Below, piece by piece: positions 38,361 to 50,400 of a DNA stretch of 64,000 nucleotides. The notes under the pieces are model-generated. The model worked only from the letters and a program-made list of their open reading frames with translations, ran no database searches and was not told the DNA's origin. The stretch's first letter is position 1. Every line of letters starts with the position of its first letter. Source of the stretch: Pithys albifrons albifrons (taxonomy: Eukaryota; Chordata; Aves; Passeriformes; Thamnophilidae); the NCBI RefSeq assembly GCF_047495875.1, contig NC_092458.1:109541727-109605726 (forward strand). Direction: 5' to 3'. Made by a program: the position numbers and the translations under genes.

Positions 38361-38503
38361 CTTTAACAGGACTACCAATTCTACTCCTTTGTTTGCAATC
38401 TCTTTCATTGTGTGGTGCCATTGGTCTGGGGACAGATCTGGGTGTTCCACACAGACATGCCTTTTTCTATTGAGTACACCAATTTTTCCTTCCTCAAAGT
38501 GGG
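38361..38503 (-). CDS. Candidate internal exon of an unidentified gene
   Basis: On the minus strand an acceptor-like 'ggctacag' precedes a 143-nt open segment that ends exactly at AAG|GTAAAT, a good donor (38,355-38,360). The peptide includes GKIGVLNRKRHVCVEHPDLS, PDQWHHTMKEIANKGVELVV and LLK. The predicted order strand (HVCVEHP), helix (SPDQWHHTMKEIANKG), strand (VELVVLL) is that of an alternating alpha/beta fold, and about one residue in six is acidic. An ATG directly after a TAG also opens the frame at 38,513, and the frame without splicing ends at 38,250, so an 87-codon small frame is the alternative. I do not recognise the family. Of the unassigned segments it looks most like real protein. 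Confidence 0.38.
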
Positions 38504-41038
38504 CTGTAGCCATCTATGCACCCAATTCACAGATCAAATAGGTCTTTCAGAACCTTTAGTACTCTTTTGCCAGGTTGTGACTATATAAAAATCACGTACT
38601 GAAGAGACAGAGAGATTATGCAGTTACACAAGGTGACACACACAGTTTACACAGGTGAATTTGTGCTACAGAGACAACTCAGGCATTTCACCATGTGGTG
38701 TATGTTCATGCACAGCTTCTAGCTCTTACATAAAATATAATTAAATACATCCCACATTGATTCTGAGCTTTCTTTAAATTAAATGAGGAATTACCAGTCT
38801 ATTTCTTTTGCTAATCCCTACCCTAGACACAGAAGAGGAAAACAATCCTTGACAGGGATTTAGAGGCCAGTTGATCACACTGAGTGAAACCAAGATTGGT
38901 GCTTCAGTTAAAAGACATTTGCTGGTGGGGGGGTCTATTGAGTTTTGAAGAGGATTTTAATTGGTTGGGGGTTATTTGTTTTTGTTGGGTTTTTTCCTCC
39001 ATCAAACTGAAATAAGTGAAGTCAGGGAATTAGTTTTAATGCTTTAGGTGATGTTGTCACAGAAACAGAAAGAATTGCTAGTGAACAAGCAAACCAAGCA
39101 ACCTCTGAGAAGGGCAGGAGTAGTCAAGGGTATGACCTTTTAATGAGATGTATGAAAAGTAAGGAATGAGCTTCAGGGAGCTAGGGGAGGAATTTGGTAC
39201 AGGTGGTGAAGATCAGGGTGCTTGATTAGGGTTAGTTAAACATCTTCAGGCTGTTTACTGGTGTCTATGCCCTAGTTTCTTCGTTCTTTTCCCATTCCTT
39301 CAGACTAATAAGAAACTAAGATTTCTACCCTTCTTCAGAAGAATAAGGAGCCCTAAAATGTAGTATGTTGTGTTTGTATTCAGTACATAGATATATATAT
39401 ATATATGGAAGAATCAGACTAAAAATCACTGCACTACTTAATTGGAAGGGACATGCATTAAAGGACAACCTTTCTCCCTACTATAATGTTGATTTTAATA
39501 ACATACAGCTAAACTTCAATTTTTCTACAATATTCTTGACATCCAAGAATAACTCTGCCATCCCAGCGAGGTGTCATGACAGTAAGTGTGACTTCTGGAA
39601 TTGCCCTTTTCAGTCTAGAGAGTGAGACCAATAAAATAAAAATATTATGCTGAATAATTACCTCTTAAACTGTAAACTAGGCATAATTTTCCTGGTTTTT
39701 CAGCTTCATAAAATCAAAAAATGAGCACACATTCTTATAAAAATGCCTCTGGAGGGAGACACAGCCCAAAAAGTAGCTTATACCTGGCATATAAAGAATA
39801 GAACTAATGTGTTCACAAAAATGTGAGGATGTCTACTTTAAAACATACATAAAAATATACACAATAATCTAGTCTGGCTAGATCTGAATTCTGCAGAATT
39901 CCTTTAACTCTTTATTTATCTTTAATAAAATAATTTTCCTGTATGGAATTATTTAAATGCTGCGTTTAAAATACGAATAATAATCAAAATCACTACCTTG
40001 CATCCTTGCTAATTTCTCAGCCTTCTGTAGTGTTCCCTTGATGGTTTTGGACATGTCAGAGATCACTCTTTTGCTCAATTGCCTTAATTTCTTTGTCTTG
40101 TTTCCTACAATTGATCATACAGAATTTGATATTCGCTCTATATTAGCCCAGTCTCTTACTGACACAAAGACACTGAAGATCAGGCTCTTTTGCTATATTG
40201 ATTAGCATATATGCTTTTAAACATAATCATAAGTCAGTACAGATTTTTTGGGGGCACTTGCAAATTACTGAATGTTCTCATAAACCTTGTCGTGAAAGAG
40301 GAAATCACTTTGTTTTGGGTTGGGTGGTTTGTTTTTTGATTTTTTTTTTTTTTGAGAAAACTGTTTTAGAGTTTTTCTACCATAATGAGAACATTTTTGT
40401 CCTATACTATAAAATCTATACAATGACATTTTCATGATTTTCCTGTCTTGTTAGGTACATAATATCCTGTCTTTCTTCATCAGTAGAAAGTATCTATTGA
40501 CTGAAAGAGGAACAAAGAGAGATAAACTATAGATAGGCAACACTTTCTCAACAAAAACATCATGAAAAGGATCAGTTTATGGAGTGATTAATTGGATCTG
40601 GAAGCACTTATGTATTAATATTTTCATACATGTAGTAAGGCACTGCATGATTATACCTGCATTTTAGTCCAGCTTACAAAGCCTGATGGTAACAAATGAG
40701 CAGCCCTTTGCCTTGTGGCAGGTACATTCATGCAGTGTCTATTTTATGGTTGCCTAAAAATACTCAGTTTCTATTTTTTAAGACCCATCCAACAAAAAAC
40801 AAAAGAATAAAACAACAAAGATCAACGTACCTACTCTCCAAAGCCCAAACATACAGGGAAATTGAATTCTGACTTTGTTTACAGCTTACGATAGTAAATT
40901 TAGACCACATTGCCTGGTATCCTGCTTAAAAAGTAAAGACATTTACTCCAAATATCTGTCTAGTTGTTTTGTTTTGCTTTGTTTTGTTTTTCCAATTAAA
41001 GTTACCACATAGCTTCCCCCAGGACCAGAAGTTCATGT
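38504..41038. other. AT-rich sequence, no gene seen
   Basis: It holds a (TA)n run at about 39,390-39,407, a T13 run near 40,340 and TTTTG-rich sequence near 40,965-40,990. No supported gene or element. Confidence 0.5.
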
Positions 41039-41264
41039 CTAATGTGTAGAAGGAGGTTCAGAAATAAAATCTGCCACAGAGAATGATGTCCTTTTTATAT
41101 TCTGAAGGATTTTCCAGTCAAGGATAACAGGTTCAGGCTCTGAAAAACATTTTTTTTCAAGACAGTCACATTCAGGAGAGAAAGGAGTAAGTAATACAGG
41201 CTGCAGCTGATCCTCAAATATTCCAGGGAAATTTTCCGAGTGCCACCACCTATCAGCATACGTG
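41039..41264 (-). CDS. Candidate exon of an unidentified gene
   Basis: On the minus strand an acceptor-like 'gctgttctgcag' precedes a frame open to TAG at 41,039. The peptide is rich in Pro and acidic residues, with segments such as NFPGIFEDQLQPVLLTPFSP, ECDCLEKKCFSEPEPVILDW and TSFSVADFISEPPSTH, a composition unusual for chance frames here. No domain, signal or membrane segment is apparent. No clear donor was identified, so it would be terminal, or the true end lies inside. A CR1 insertion begins about 40 bp upstream. It could be part of the same minus-strand gene as the segments at 38,361-38,503 and 51,253-51,467, but this is only inferred from strand and composition. Confidence 0.32.
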
Positions 41265-41302
41265 CTGCAGAACAGCACCTTTGAATCTGCAACATGAGGG
41301 AC

Positions 41303-42108
41303 ATAGAATCACAAAGGTTGGAAAAGACCTCCAAAACCATCAAGTCCAACCATTAACTAAGCACTGGCAAATCCACCACTAACCCATACCCCCAAGATTC
41401 ACACCTCTGTGTCTTTTGAACACTTTCAGGGATGGTGATTCCACCACCTCCTTGGGCAGCCTGTTCCAATGCCTGACCACCCCATTAGTGAAGAAATTTT
41501 TTCCTTATATCCAATCTATACCTCCCCTGGAGCAACTTGAGGCTGTGTCCTCTCATACTGTCACTTGTTACTCAGGATATGATACCTACTCCCACCTTGC
41601 TACAGGCTCCTGTCAGGGCGTTGTAGAGAGTGATAAGGTCTCCCCTGAGATTCCTTTTCTCCAGGCTGAATACCCTCAGCTCCCACAGCTGCTCATCATG
41701 CTCCAGATCCTTCACCAACTCTGTTTCTTTTCTCTGGACAAATTCCAGCATCTCAATGTCTTTCTTCTCATGAGAGGCCCAAAACTTAACACAGGATTTG
41801 AAGTGTGGCCTCACCAGTGTGGAGTACAAAGGGATAATCACTGCCCTGGTCCTGCTGGCCACACTATTTCTGATGTCATTGGCCTTCTTGGCCACTTGGG
41901 TACACTCTGGCCCATGTTCAGCTGCTGTCAACCAGCACCCACGGGTCGTTTTCTGCTGGGCAGCTTTCCCACAGCTCTGTCTCCAGCATGTAGCACTACA
42001 GGGGTTTTTTGTGACTCAAGTAGAGGACCCAGCACTTGGCCTTATTAAATCTCATACCATATGCAACACACCACACCAAGCAGGTCTTGATCAAAACCAG
42101 GCCACTGG
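41303..42108 (-). mobile_element. CR1 LINE, longest copy in the window (about 800 bp)
   Basis: Reverse-complement CR1 on the plus strand, from 'atagaatcacaaaggttgga' through 'tccaccacctccttgggcag', 'agagtgataaggtctcccct', 'ttttctccaggctgaatacc', 'ttgaagtgtggcctcaccag' and 'gttcagctgctgtcaaccag' to 'ttggccttattaaatctcat' and beyond. The minus-strand frame at 41,572-41,931 is a degraded C-terminal ORF2 remnant, including [19 protein letters not shown]. The overlapping 210-codon plus-strand frame is antisense to the element and not a gene. Confidence 0.95.
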
Positions 42109-44319
42109 CTAAGAACCTGTTGACAAAAATTTCTCTGCAAGTTTTCGTTAAATGTAGTAAATTAGGCTCTCACAGCTTAATTTACATGGATTTCATATGA
42201 TCTTCCTCTAATAGGGATAAATGAGAAACAATTAACTGTGTGACGGAGCCAGAAGATGAAAATCAGCCAAGAAGGAAGGTTAGCATAGTGATACTTGTAT
42301 TAACCAGCATGGCTTCAGTTCATTAAGCAGTAGGATATCTTTCTGCACATTTGCTCTAGATCAATTATAAGGTGTTCAGAGGAGGCCCAGCATACATTCA
42401 TCAGCTGCTGAACAGCCACGTGAGACTATGCAGATACATCCTTGATCCTGGTAGAGGAGCATTTGTAGCAAAGGGTTCCTCTGCTCTAATCTGTGACACA
42501 ACCCCCACCCTGCCCCACTCTCCTCCTCCCATTGCCACCCTCACAGCATAACACCTGCATGGCTTTTGGTACCTGAAATTAATAAGAATGAATATTAGAG
42601 CCCTTTTTTAGAGAAGAACCCTAATGCACTGGAGATTATGTAAGCATATAGAATATTAAACTCATATCCTAATCACAGCACAGTCAAAATATACAGATAT
42701 TGGCAAGAAGGGAGGAAGGAATCAAACGGGGAGAAGGTAAAAGAATATATGAGAATCACAGCAATGCAATAGCTGCATAAATAGCTGTGCAGGACATACA
42801 AATTCCTAGTCTACTTTTTAGGCAAAAAGAATTTCACCAATGACATTACAGCTCTGAGAAATTCAATAAATGTTTCAGACCTGGTGTTAATTTTTTTATT
42901 CCTTTAATTTTTTTATTCCTTTAATTATCTCTGGAAGCAAATGAAAATGAAATGCAAATGAAACACTGAACTTTCTCATTCTAATATAGTGAAATATTTA
43001 TGTCTATACATTACCAAATGTGCCTGCAATAATCTGTGAAGTAATTTTGTTGATTCTAAATCTTTGTTTGCATTTCTTATTCAGTATATGAAATCCACCT
43101 TTTCTCTTCCTACTCTGACCTTATCCTATCCCCAAATATAGCTGCTGACAGATGAAGCCCTTATACAAAATCCTTGTGCAAGAACAGAAGCCTGGCAGTT
43201 ATTGTGAGAGGAATTCAATATCTACAGAGAGGAAAGATTTCAAAAGGATGAATGAGAATTTGTACCTCAAATTGCATTTTCTATTAAATACATCAGTCCC
43301 TAAAAATAGAATGACCCTGAATACAAGATGACCTCCGATTTTTGTGTGCATTTATTTTACTGCATGAAGATTACTTCTTACTTCCTCTCACCACCCACCC
43401 TGCTCCTCGCTCATCCACTCCCTACACATTGCATCCTTCAATCAAGATTTCCATCTCAGATATCTTGACCTTTTCTCCTTCCTATTGAACACTCCACTCA
43501 TCTCACTTTTAGACAAAATGTGTTCTGTCTCATACCTATCCTATGTCTTAAACTGCACAGCTTTAGTTGCCCTACTCCTGCTACTTTTCTGACCGTGTTG
43601 TGGAGGGGATATTGGAATCATTGCCTGTCATTGGTGAAAGCTTTGTCAGCTGGCTTTCCTGAACATGAGTCATCATCTCCCAAATCATCTCCTCCTAAGT
43701 CTTTCGGCAAAGTGTGATTTATCTAACCATGTTCAAAATATATGGGACAAAAATGGAGAAAACAAACTGAACCCAAGAAATTTGATTTATACTTAAGTAA
43801 ACTGTAGCAAGAACTGAAATCCACTGCTTTATATGTCTCATAGACATTTGATAAAAGAATCTGCTTCTGCATCTCCCATTAATAATTTTAAAATAGTTTC
43901 AGGAGGAGAAGAGAAGTAATCCCATCTCATAGTTACCCTATTGAACAGGGTTTTTCAACTAGGGGCTGCGAGACCACTATTCTCAGAAGCACAGTATTTG
44001 ATAAATGCTCAGTATAGTCAGGTGCCTTGAGTTACCAGCAATATATTTGACCTAAACCTGATCGATTGAAACCACTGCTAAAGACCAAGTTACTTAATAC
44101 CCAAAGAGAAATGGACACAGCCTTTCGCCATTCCCATGACAGGGATTATCAGAATTGTATTTTAGCTTTTATCCTCGTTTCAGCTGAGGCAGGCTTAATT
44201 TTCTTCTTAATAGCTGCTATGGAGTTGGGTTTTGAATTCAGGATAACATTGATAACACACTGATGTTTTGGTTGTCATTAATCAGTGCATACCTTTTCAG
44301 TGTTTCATGTCCTGTCAGT
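42109..44319. other. AT-rich sequence, no firm gene
   Basis: It holds a 17-bp tandem duplication (42,889-42,922) and a C-rich patch near 42,500-42,540. Near 43,948 'cagggtttttcaactagggg' faintly resembles a hAT transposon end, but no partner end was found. Confidence 0.45.
42889..42922. repeat. Exact 17-bp tandem duplication
   Basis: The unit 'aatttttttattccttt' occurs twice in direct succession with no mismatch. Confidence 0.95.
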
Positions 44320-44678
44320 GAGAAGGGGCACAAGAAGCTGGGAGACAGCGTGGCAGGGAAGCTGACCTGAACTGGCCTAAAGAATATTCCACACCACAGA
44401 ACGTCATGTCCAGAACACAACCTGGAGAAAGTTTTCTGGAAGGGGTATTGTTGGCTCAGGGGAGGGCTGGGCATTGCTCAGCAGGCAATAGCAATTGTGT
44501 TGTGCATCACTTATTTCTCTCAGGTTTATTTCTTTCTCCATTCCATTAAAATTATTATTGTCTTTTATTTCCTTGCCCTTAGTTCTCCTCCCCATCCTAC
44601 TGGGGTGGTGGAAGGGCAGGTGAGTGAGTGAGCAGCTGTGTGGTACCTAGAGTTGCTTTCTGGGGTTAAACCATGACA
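44320..44678 (+). mobile_element. ERV LTR (solo or remnant), ERVL-like avian type
   Basis: The blocks 'ggggcacaagaagctgggag', 'agctgacctgaactggccta', 'attccacaccacagaacgtc', 'ttgttggctcaggggagggc', 'gcattgctcagcaggcaata', 'gtgttgtgcatcacttattt' and 'ctggggttaaaccatgaca' follow, in order, an LTR type known in many bird genomes that ends TAAACCACGACA. An ATTAAA motif lies about 130 bp before the end. The 3' end at 44,678 (CA) is clear. The 5' end is not, and no target-site duplication was found. No primer-binding site or viral gene follows, so this is a solo or decayed LTR. Confidence 0.8.
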
Positions 44679-44759
44679 TCTTTCACCAAGCACACATGGT
44701 TGGAAATCAACAGGACCATGACTATACCTACATGGTATGGCTGCTGCATTTAGGTCACA

Positions 44760-45284
44760 ATGTCTTGTAGCAGCAACATTAACAAAGAGAAAGAGCATGC
44801 TCCATTCTGTCAGACTAAAAGGGGTGATATCACATGCTTCACAACATCTATAGGTTGCCAGGCTTTTGGTGGGTGGAAAAGACAGCCTGTTCTACTCAGA
44901 GAAAGTGCCAAATGGTTGCCTGCTCTCTCTAAAGCTGAGCTCACAGTACAGTGTTGGTGTGCTTTGGAAACCTCTGGGTGCACACAGCAGCTGAGCGGTT
45001 TCAGATTGCAAATTTTAGGTTCAGTCAAGTTCAAAAACAGCAGAAAACAACATCCATTCATGAAACCACATGATTTAAGAGCCTACGTCTTGCTGCAAGA
45101 GTTTCAGTCCCTCCGAAAAGAGTTTTCTAATAATTTTACATTCCTCTTCTATCAGACAATTTTATTGGAGTGCAGTGAGAAGTCATCCTTTCTTAATCAA
45201 CAACGTAACTTTCAGCTGACTGACAGAGACATTGGCCTTGCTGGAGAGATCTGCAACATCTCAGGCTGTCTCTGGAAGCTTTAA
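44760..45284 (+). CDS. 174-codon ATG-initiated open frame of unknown status
   Basis: This is the longest open frame that is not inside a CR1 copy. It starts at an ATG 82 bp after the 3' end of an ERV LTR and ends at TAA (45,282-45,284). The predicted protein is Cys- and Ser-rich in its first half (GDITCFTTSIGCQAFGGWK) and more mixed in the second (LLQEFQSLRKEFSNNFTFLF). There is no signal peptide, clear membrane helix or zinc-knuckle spacing, and nothing resembles retroviral proteins. The LTR upstream could in principle act as its promoter. A frame of this length is expected rarely but not impossibly by chance in 64 kb, and an 83-codon frame overlaps it on the other strand. It is probably not a gene, but worth listing because of its length and position. 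Confidence 0.2.
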   Translation: MSCSSNINKEKEHAPFCQTKRGDITCFTTSIGCQAFGGWKRQPVLLRESAKWLPALSKAELTVQCWCALETSGCTQQLSGFRLQILGSVKFKNSRKQHPFMKPHDLRAYVLLQEFQSLRKEFSNNFTFLFYQTILLECSEKSSFLNQQRNFQLTDRDIGLAGEICNISGCLWKL

Positions 45285-47192
45285 CATTTACAGGCTTTAA
45301 GGTTTTGTAGAAGCTGTATTTGTCCCTCTGCAGAGCTGTGTCTATTCAGATTGATAATAATGAGACTGCTTAGTGTTATTACAATCTCTAAATAATATAT
45401 CACCTCTGGCTAACAAATAGCTTTTCTGTAGTCTAATAGCTACTTATTAAGACAACTAAAATTAATTAGGAAACAACTTATTCATACACTCAACCTCCCC
45501 CCCTCCCCCAGTTAAGATGACAAAGATGAATGGAATTTGCATTTTATCTATTTTGTTGAGGGATAAGCAGATACATCATGACAATTAATGTGTCTGTTAC
45601 TAATTAAAAACTATGTTTGCAATGATAATTTCTGATGTTATTTTACATTTGGGTGGCTCTTACTAGACCAGGCAAACTTTAATATCTGGGATCTAATTTT
45701 GGCTTTCCTTGTTTTCCTCTCCTCCTCCTTTATGTTTATAATTCTTCATTATTACCACTAGCTATTTTTCATGTAGCACTACTTTGTACAGTACAAAGAC
45801 TTATTTTTAAAAAACACTTTCTTATATAATACTCTATCCCACATTACTCTACAATATAATTTCAGTCACAAATGCCAGAGTTACACAGCATGAAGGAAGG
45901 AAAATAGTGAATTACAGCATTTTATGGGTTTGACTAAAGAAGTAGAAGGATTGGGCTGGGATGCCAGAGGGAAAAAAAAAAAGTTAAGTCACACATTAAG
46001 GAGAAAAGATATACTTTCAGATATATTGCTGCATAACAGATCATAATAAGAAAATAATAATAATAATAAAACAAATGTGGGAGTAGGTTTTCAACAATTT
46101 CCTTCCTGTAAATTTGTGCAATTTGTACTCCCTCCAACAAGCCTTCAGTTTGCTCATGCAAAGGTTGATCTGAAGGTCTGCAGTATCAAGAGACCCTGAA
46201 CTGGGGTTTAGCAGTCTTAATCAGTATGGAGTAGTTTATTAAATAATATTAGTCTTACCTAGACTATAGATTTTCTTGGGAGACAGTGTCAGAAGCATAA
46301 AAGCAAGAAAAGGATTAGGGCAAAATCTTCTGGGTAAAGAGGAATGCTATTGAACTCTCAAAGAAACACCAAAGAGGGAAGAAAGCTGAGAGTTACAGGA
46401 AATTTTCTAGTCACAGATTTTTTTTTCATAGTCTTTGAAGGGAAATGGATTTTGTCTAAGTCTGGCTATATGTCAGTTCAATCTATGGAAAAATTTATAA
46501 CTATAGAGGATTGATGTAAAGCATGTGAATTTTACTGAGGGTGTTTCTATTGATTTTAATTGTCTTGCATCAATTTTTAAGAGCTCAGCGATATTTCACA
46601 GCTGACAAGGAAATGGTGGATTACCTTTCCCCAACCAGTGTCTATCTCCCCATTTAACTTCTTCTCTTTTCTTCTTCTTTTTTATTTTTTTTTTGATGAG
46701 AAAAGTTTTTTAATGTTTACTGTCAGATTCTCAGTACATCAGAGAGCTGGGAGAAAGGAAATTCCTCTGCACAGCTCTGCCATTCATTTGTTTAGTGACA
46801 CACATAACACCTTTGCTAAATCATTGTTGGGTAGAAACACCACAATGTAAAACTGTAAAGGGAATATTCTAATGTCTGAAATTGTATAAATCCAATTCTC
46901 ATGGAGCAGGTTCTGTTCTTGCATTTTCTTGGCAAATTGGCTGATTCTAGATAATATTTACATTTAAATGATGAACCTGGACCTAGTTCAGTCTTTTCCT
47001 ACTTGCACAACTTCTCAAAAGATGGGGCTGCACTGGGTGACATAACAGCACCTTAACAATTATATGATTTTATTAATATAATAAGGATGGGTATTAACTC
47101 CCTTACCTCACTTGGAATTTAGATTAAAGTGGAGGAAATAAGTCCCTTCTGTTTTCCTAAAGGGCAAACATGACTATCTGTTACAGAACATC
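45285..47192. other. AT-rich sequence, no gene seen
   Basis: It includes a C-rich run near 45,497-45,510 and an (ATA)n run at about 46,052-46,070. No supported gene or element. Confidence 0.5.
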
Positions 47193-47408
47193 ATGCACCA
47201 CAGAACCATGGAATGGTCCCTATTGGAAGGGACCACAAAGATCACCTCCTTCCAACCCTCCTGCCACAGGCAGGGGTACCTTCCAGTGGACCAGGTTGCT
47301 CAAAGCCTCATCCAACCTGTCCTTGAACATTTCCAAGGATGGGCACTCACATCTTGTCTGGGCAACCTGTGCCAGTGTCTTCTCAACCTTTGTCAACTCT
47401 TGTCTATT
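47193..47408 (-). mobile_element. CR1 LINE 3' fragment
   Basis: Reverse-complement CR1 tail: 'accacagaaccatggaatgg', 'ttggaagggaccacaaagat', 'ccaggttgctcaaagcctca', 'tccaacctgtccttgaacat', 'ttccaaggatgggcactcac', 'gggcaacctgtgccagtgtc'. It is truncated after about 215 bp. The 'ttgaacatttccaaggatgg' version places it in a different CR1 subfamily from the 41.3 kb copy. Confidence 0.9.
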
Positions 47409-50400
47409 TTTATTTTCTGCAATAAATATAGTATACTGAATTTTACAACATATTGGGGAAGGAAGCCTAATGCTAAGGACTCTGGTCATACAAGTAATTT
47501 TTTTTAACCTCCATTTGTTAAATTTTCAATAGTTCTCTTCAGTTAAAAAGGAATAGAGGACATCAAATCTCTCTGGAGCATGGATGAGTTTGAGATTCTA
47601 AAGAATAACACCCCTGGGAGTGAAGGCTGTCAAAACCCCCCATGAATACATAATCTACTGAGAAATGCAATAACCTCAGCCTGTCAAGGTTCTGACTTCT
47701 TTTCTGGCCCTTAGAACACTTTGATTTTTATTTTTCTTTAAAAAAGTTTATTTAAATCAAACATACTCCACTTTCAAACATTTATTCTAATAAAACTTTC
47801 CAATTCTCTGAGTTCCCTGAGTGCTCTCAACTTTGGCTTAATATTATAATGGAATACTGTCTGAGCACTGAACTCCAGCAGTCTGAAGAGTGACGAGGAT
47901 AAATATGGAACTTAATGGTGGATAACTGACTTTGATGCAGTTTCATCAATCAGAAAGAGATAAACTACTTTCTCCTCTTGCAGTAACCCTTTTTAAGAAA
48001 AAAGTATTGATTTTTTTTTTCATCAGATAGACATATTAACCAGCAAGACACACAGTGCATTCTTCTGTCTTCAGGGGCATTTTCAGCAGAGATTGATTTT
48101 TTTTTTTCCTTTCTGGGAAAATGGTCACTATTCAGTGATAAACTCAAAAAAAAAAAAAAAAAGAAAAAAAAGAAATAAAAGGTGTCCTTCCCCTTGCACT
48201 GCTGCCAAAGGCCCAGAATTAATATTCACAAAACTTCATTTATGAAAGATAAGAAAAAGAAGACTTCTCATCCCCTCCCCAGTAACCTTTTGATTTGTGA
48301 CCACAGGAATTCATGGTAGGAGACTAGATCCATTAGTACAATTAAAGAGAGAAGTATATTTGATTGCTGTAATCTTCCATTATTGAGCCTATCTGTACAG
48401 CAATTGGGTGATGGAGCCCACTAAGGTCCCTTTGTGGCTGATCATTAAAGATTCCATGGCACTCTTCACTAAGGTGGGCTTATCCTCCCTGTCCTTGCCA
48501 AATCCAATCACAAGTGATAATTTTCTTCTCTGTATCTCTATTTTCCCTGCAGTTTTATCTGGATAAGACTTTGCTTTTCATTTCCTGTATGAAAAAACTG
48601 TTGTGTAATGTTACTGTGTGCTATTAGAGAGCCGCAGTTTTCCATTCGACAGATTACAGCATCAGATGAAATTATTTTTGTATTATGGCTATAACATAAT
48701 GTTATAATAGTTCTTTGCAAGTCCACGGTACTTGCTCAGGTGCACAAGAATAGGTCTATTTAGTGGACTGGGTTCTCAGCTGAAAATTGGGACTGCAACA
48801 GCACAGCTTCTTCTTCCTGTTTTGATGACTCCTATTTTTGATGACTCCTTGCCACTAAGACTGGAATTTGACCTGTGGAATCAGCATCATTTGAGAAGGT
48901 GCTTAAGCAAAAAGAAACAAAATTAAAACCAAAACTAACAGTTGCACAGGAACTGCAGTGCTGCTATGTTATCTGAGTACCATGGATTCATGGCTTTTTA
49001 ATGCACCTGTACACTTCCAAAGAAATATACTTATTATATGTACTTCTACAAGTTTAATACAGATTGTCTAGAAAAGTCGATTATGTTGGATTATAAAATT
49101 ATAGCCAATAATGCATGTCCTGTGGTCTTCCCAAAGGGAAGACTGGAAACTGGAGTTTAGTCCTGACTCACAAGACAGCCTCATGAACCTTATATAGTCC
49201 AAGACATGGTAGATTCTGGTGACTGCTCTGGTAACAAGACTGTAACCAAATATTTATTTTTTTTTCTTTTCTTCTGGCTACCTACCCCCTGAAGGAAGGC
49301 AGATTTTTTTAAGTATCTAAATAAAATAGCCTCATGCAATTCCTGAAGTAGTTTTTTTTCCTTTGCAAGACAAAAATTTTTTTGCTAAAAATATATTGCA
49401 AAAAATGAATCTTAGTTTTGTTTTGTTTCGTGTTTTTTATTTTTAAGGCAAATTATGCCCTAAAATTCTATCAGATCAACTTTTCTGTATGGAGTTTATA
49501 CCACCTTATAAACTAAAATATCTCAAAATTTACTGGGTTTATGCTGAAAAGTCACCATGGTGCTATAGTAATGTGTCTTACATTAACATACCAAAACCTC
49601 ATCCCAGTCATTAAATGGCATCACATGAATAGTTATACAACACAGCTGTGAAGGCAGTGCAGAAATTAGAAGCAGAAACAGCTTGTGTTAGTATTTCCAC
49701 AAAAGAAATGCTGTCAAGTTGTGTGACAATTTAAGGGCCTGATTATGAACAGCAGGCCTTGAAGCACAGGGAGATTTGGGATGCTGAAGATAAGGAATAC
49801 AACAAAGCAGAGGTGCTATTGTGTTTTCTCACTTTTGTTTTGGGTTATTAGGAAGGGAGGCAGGTTCAAAGACCAGGCTCAGAAGACTAAGCAACCCCAT
49901 GCGATACTTGACAGGCTACTCAACATCATTAAAACTTGCTTTGCACTATTTTTACCTCCCTACCTACTTGCACCCTAACTGATCAGGCGCTTTCATATAA
50001 GCAAAGCAGGTTACAATAACAAGCTGTGCCAGACACACCTGAATCAAGTGACAGAGGATGGAGAGAAAGAAGAAAGGGAAGCCTTCTCAGAGACCCTTCA
50101 ATTTGGTAGAAAGATTTAGAGGGCCATAGTTCCCTTTTTCATTAAATCATCTTTTCCCCAAATCAGTATATAATAAGTCAAGTATTTGTAGAAAAGAGCC
50201 ACTTTCCAATCTCAATGGAGATTTTGTAATAATTTAAGAGATGAACATTGAAAGTGCATTTTGGAAAATCAAAAAAATTTACTCAGTACCATAGTACCGC
50301 AGAGATGAACTTGAGGAGCATCTCTGGAATTTCCATATGACATGTGGTTAGACCCTAAAATAGAAAAAGATGAAAATAGCATTTTTCTTAGGTCTTTAGC

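Noticed and set aside
41416..42112. Open frames of 210 and 104 codons on the plus strand
   Set aside because: They run antisense through a CR1 copy. Their length comes from the element, not from a gene.
43945..44000. Possible hAT transposon terminus (CAGGGTTTTTCAACTAGGGG)
   Set aside because: No opposite end or 8-bp duplication was found. The similarity is too short.
44679..44760. Primer-binding site of a provirus after the 44-kb LTR
   Set aside because: No tRNA-complementary stretch directly follows the LTR and no viral coding remnants lie behind it.
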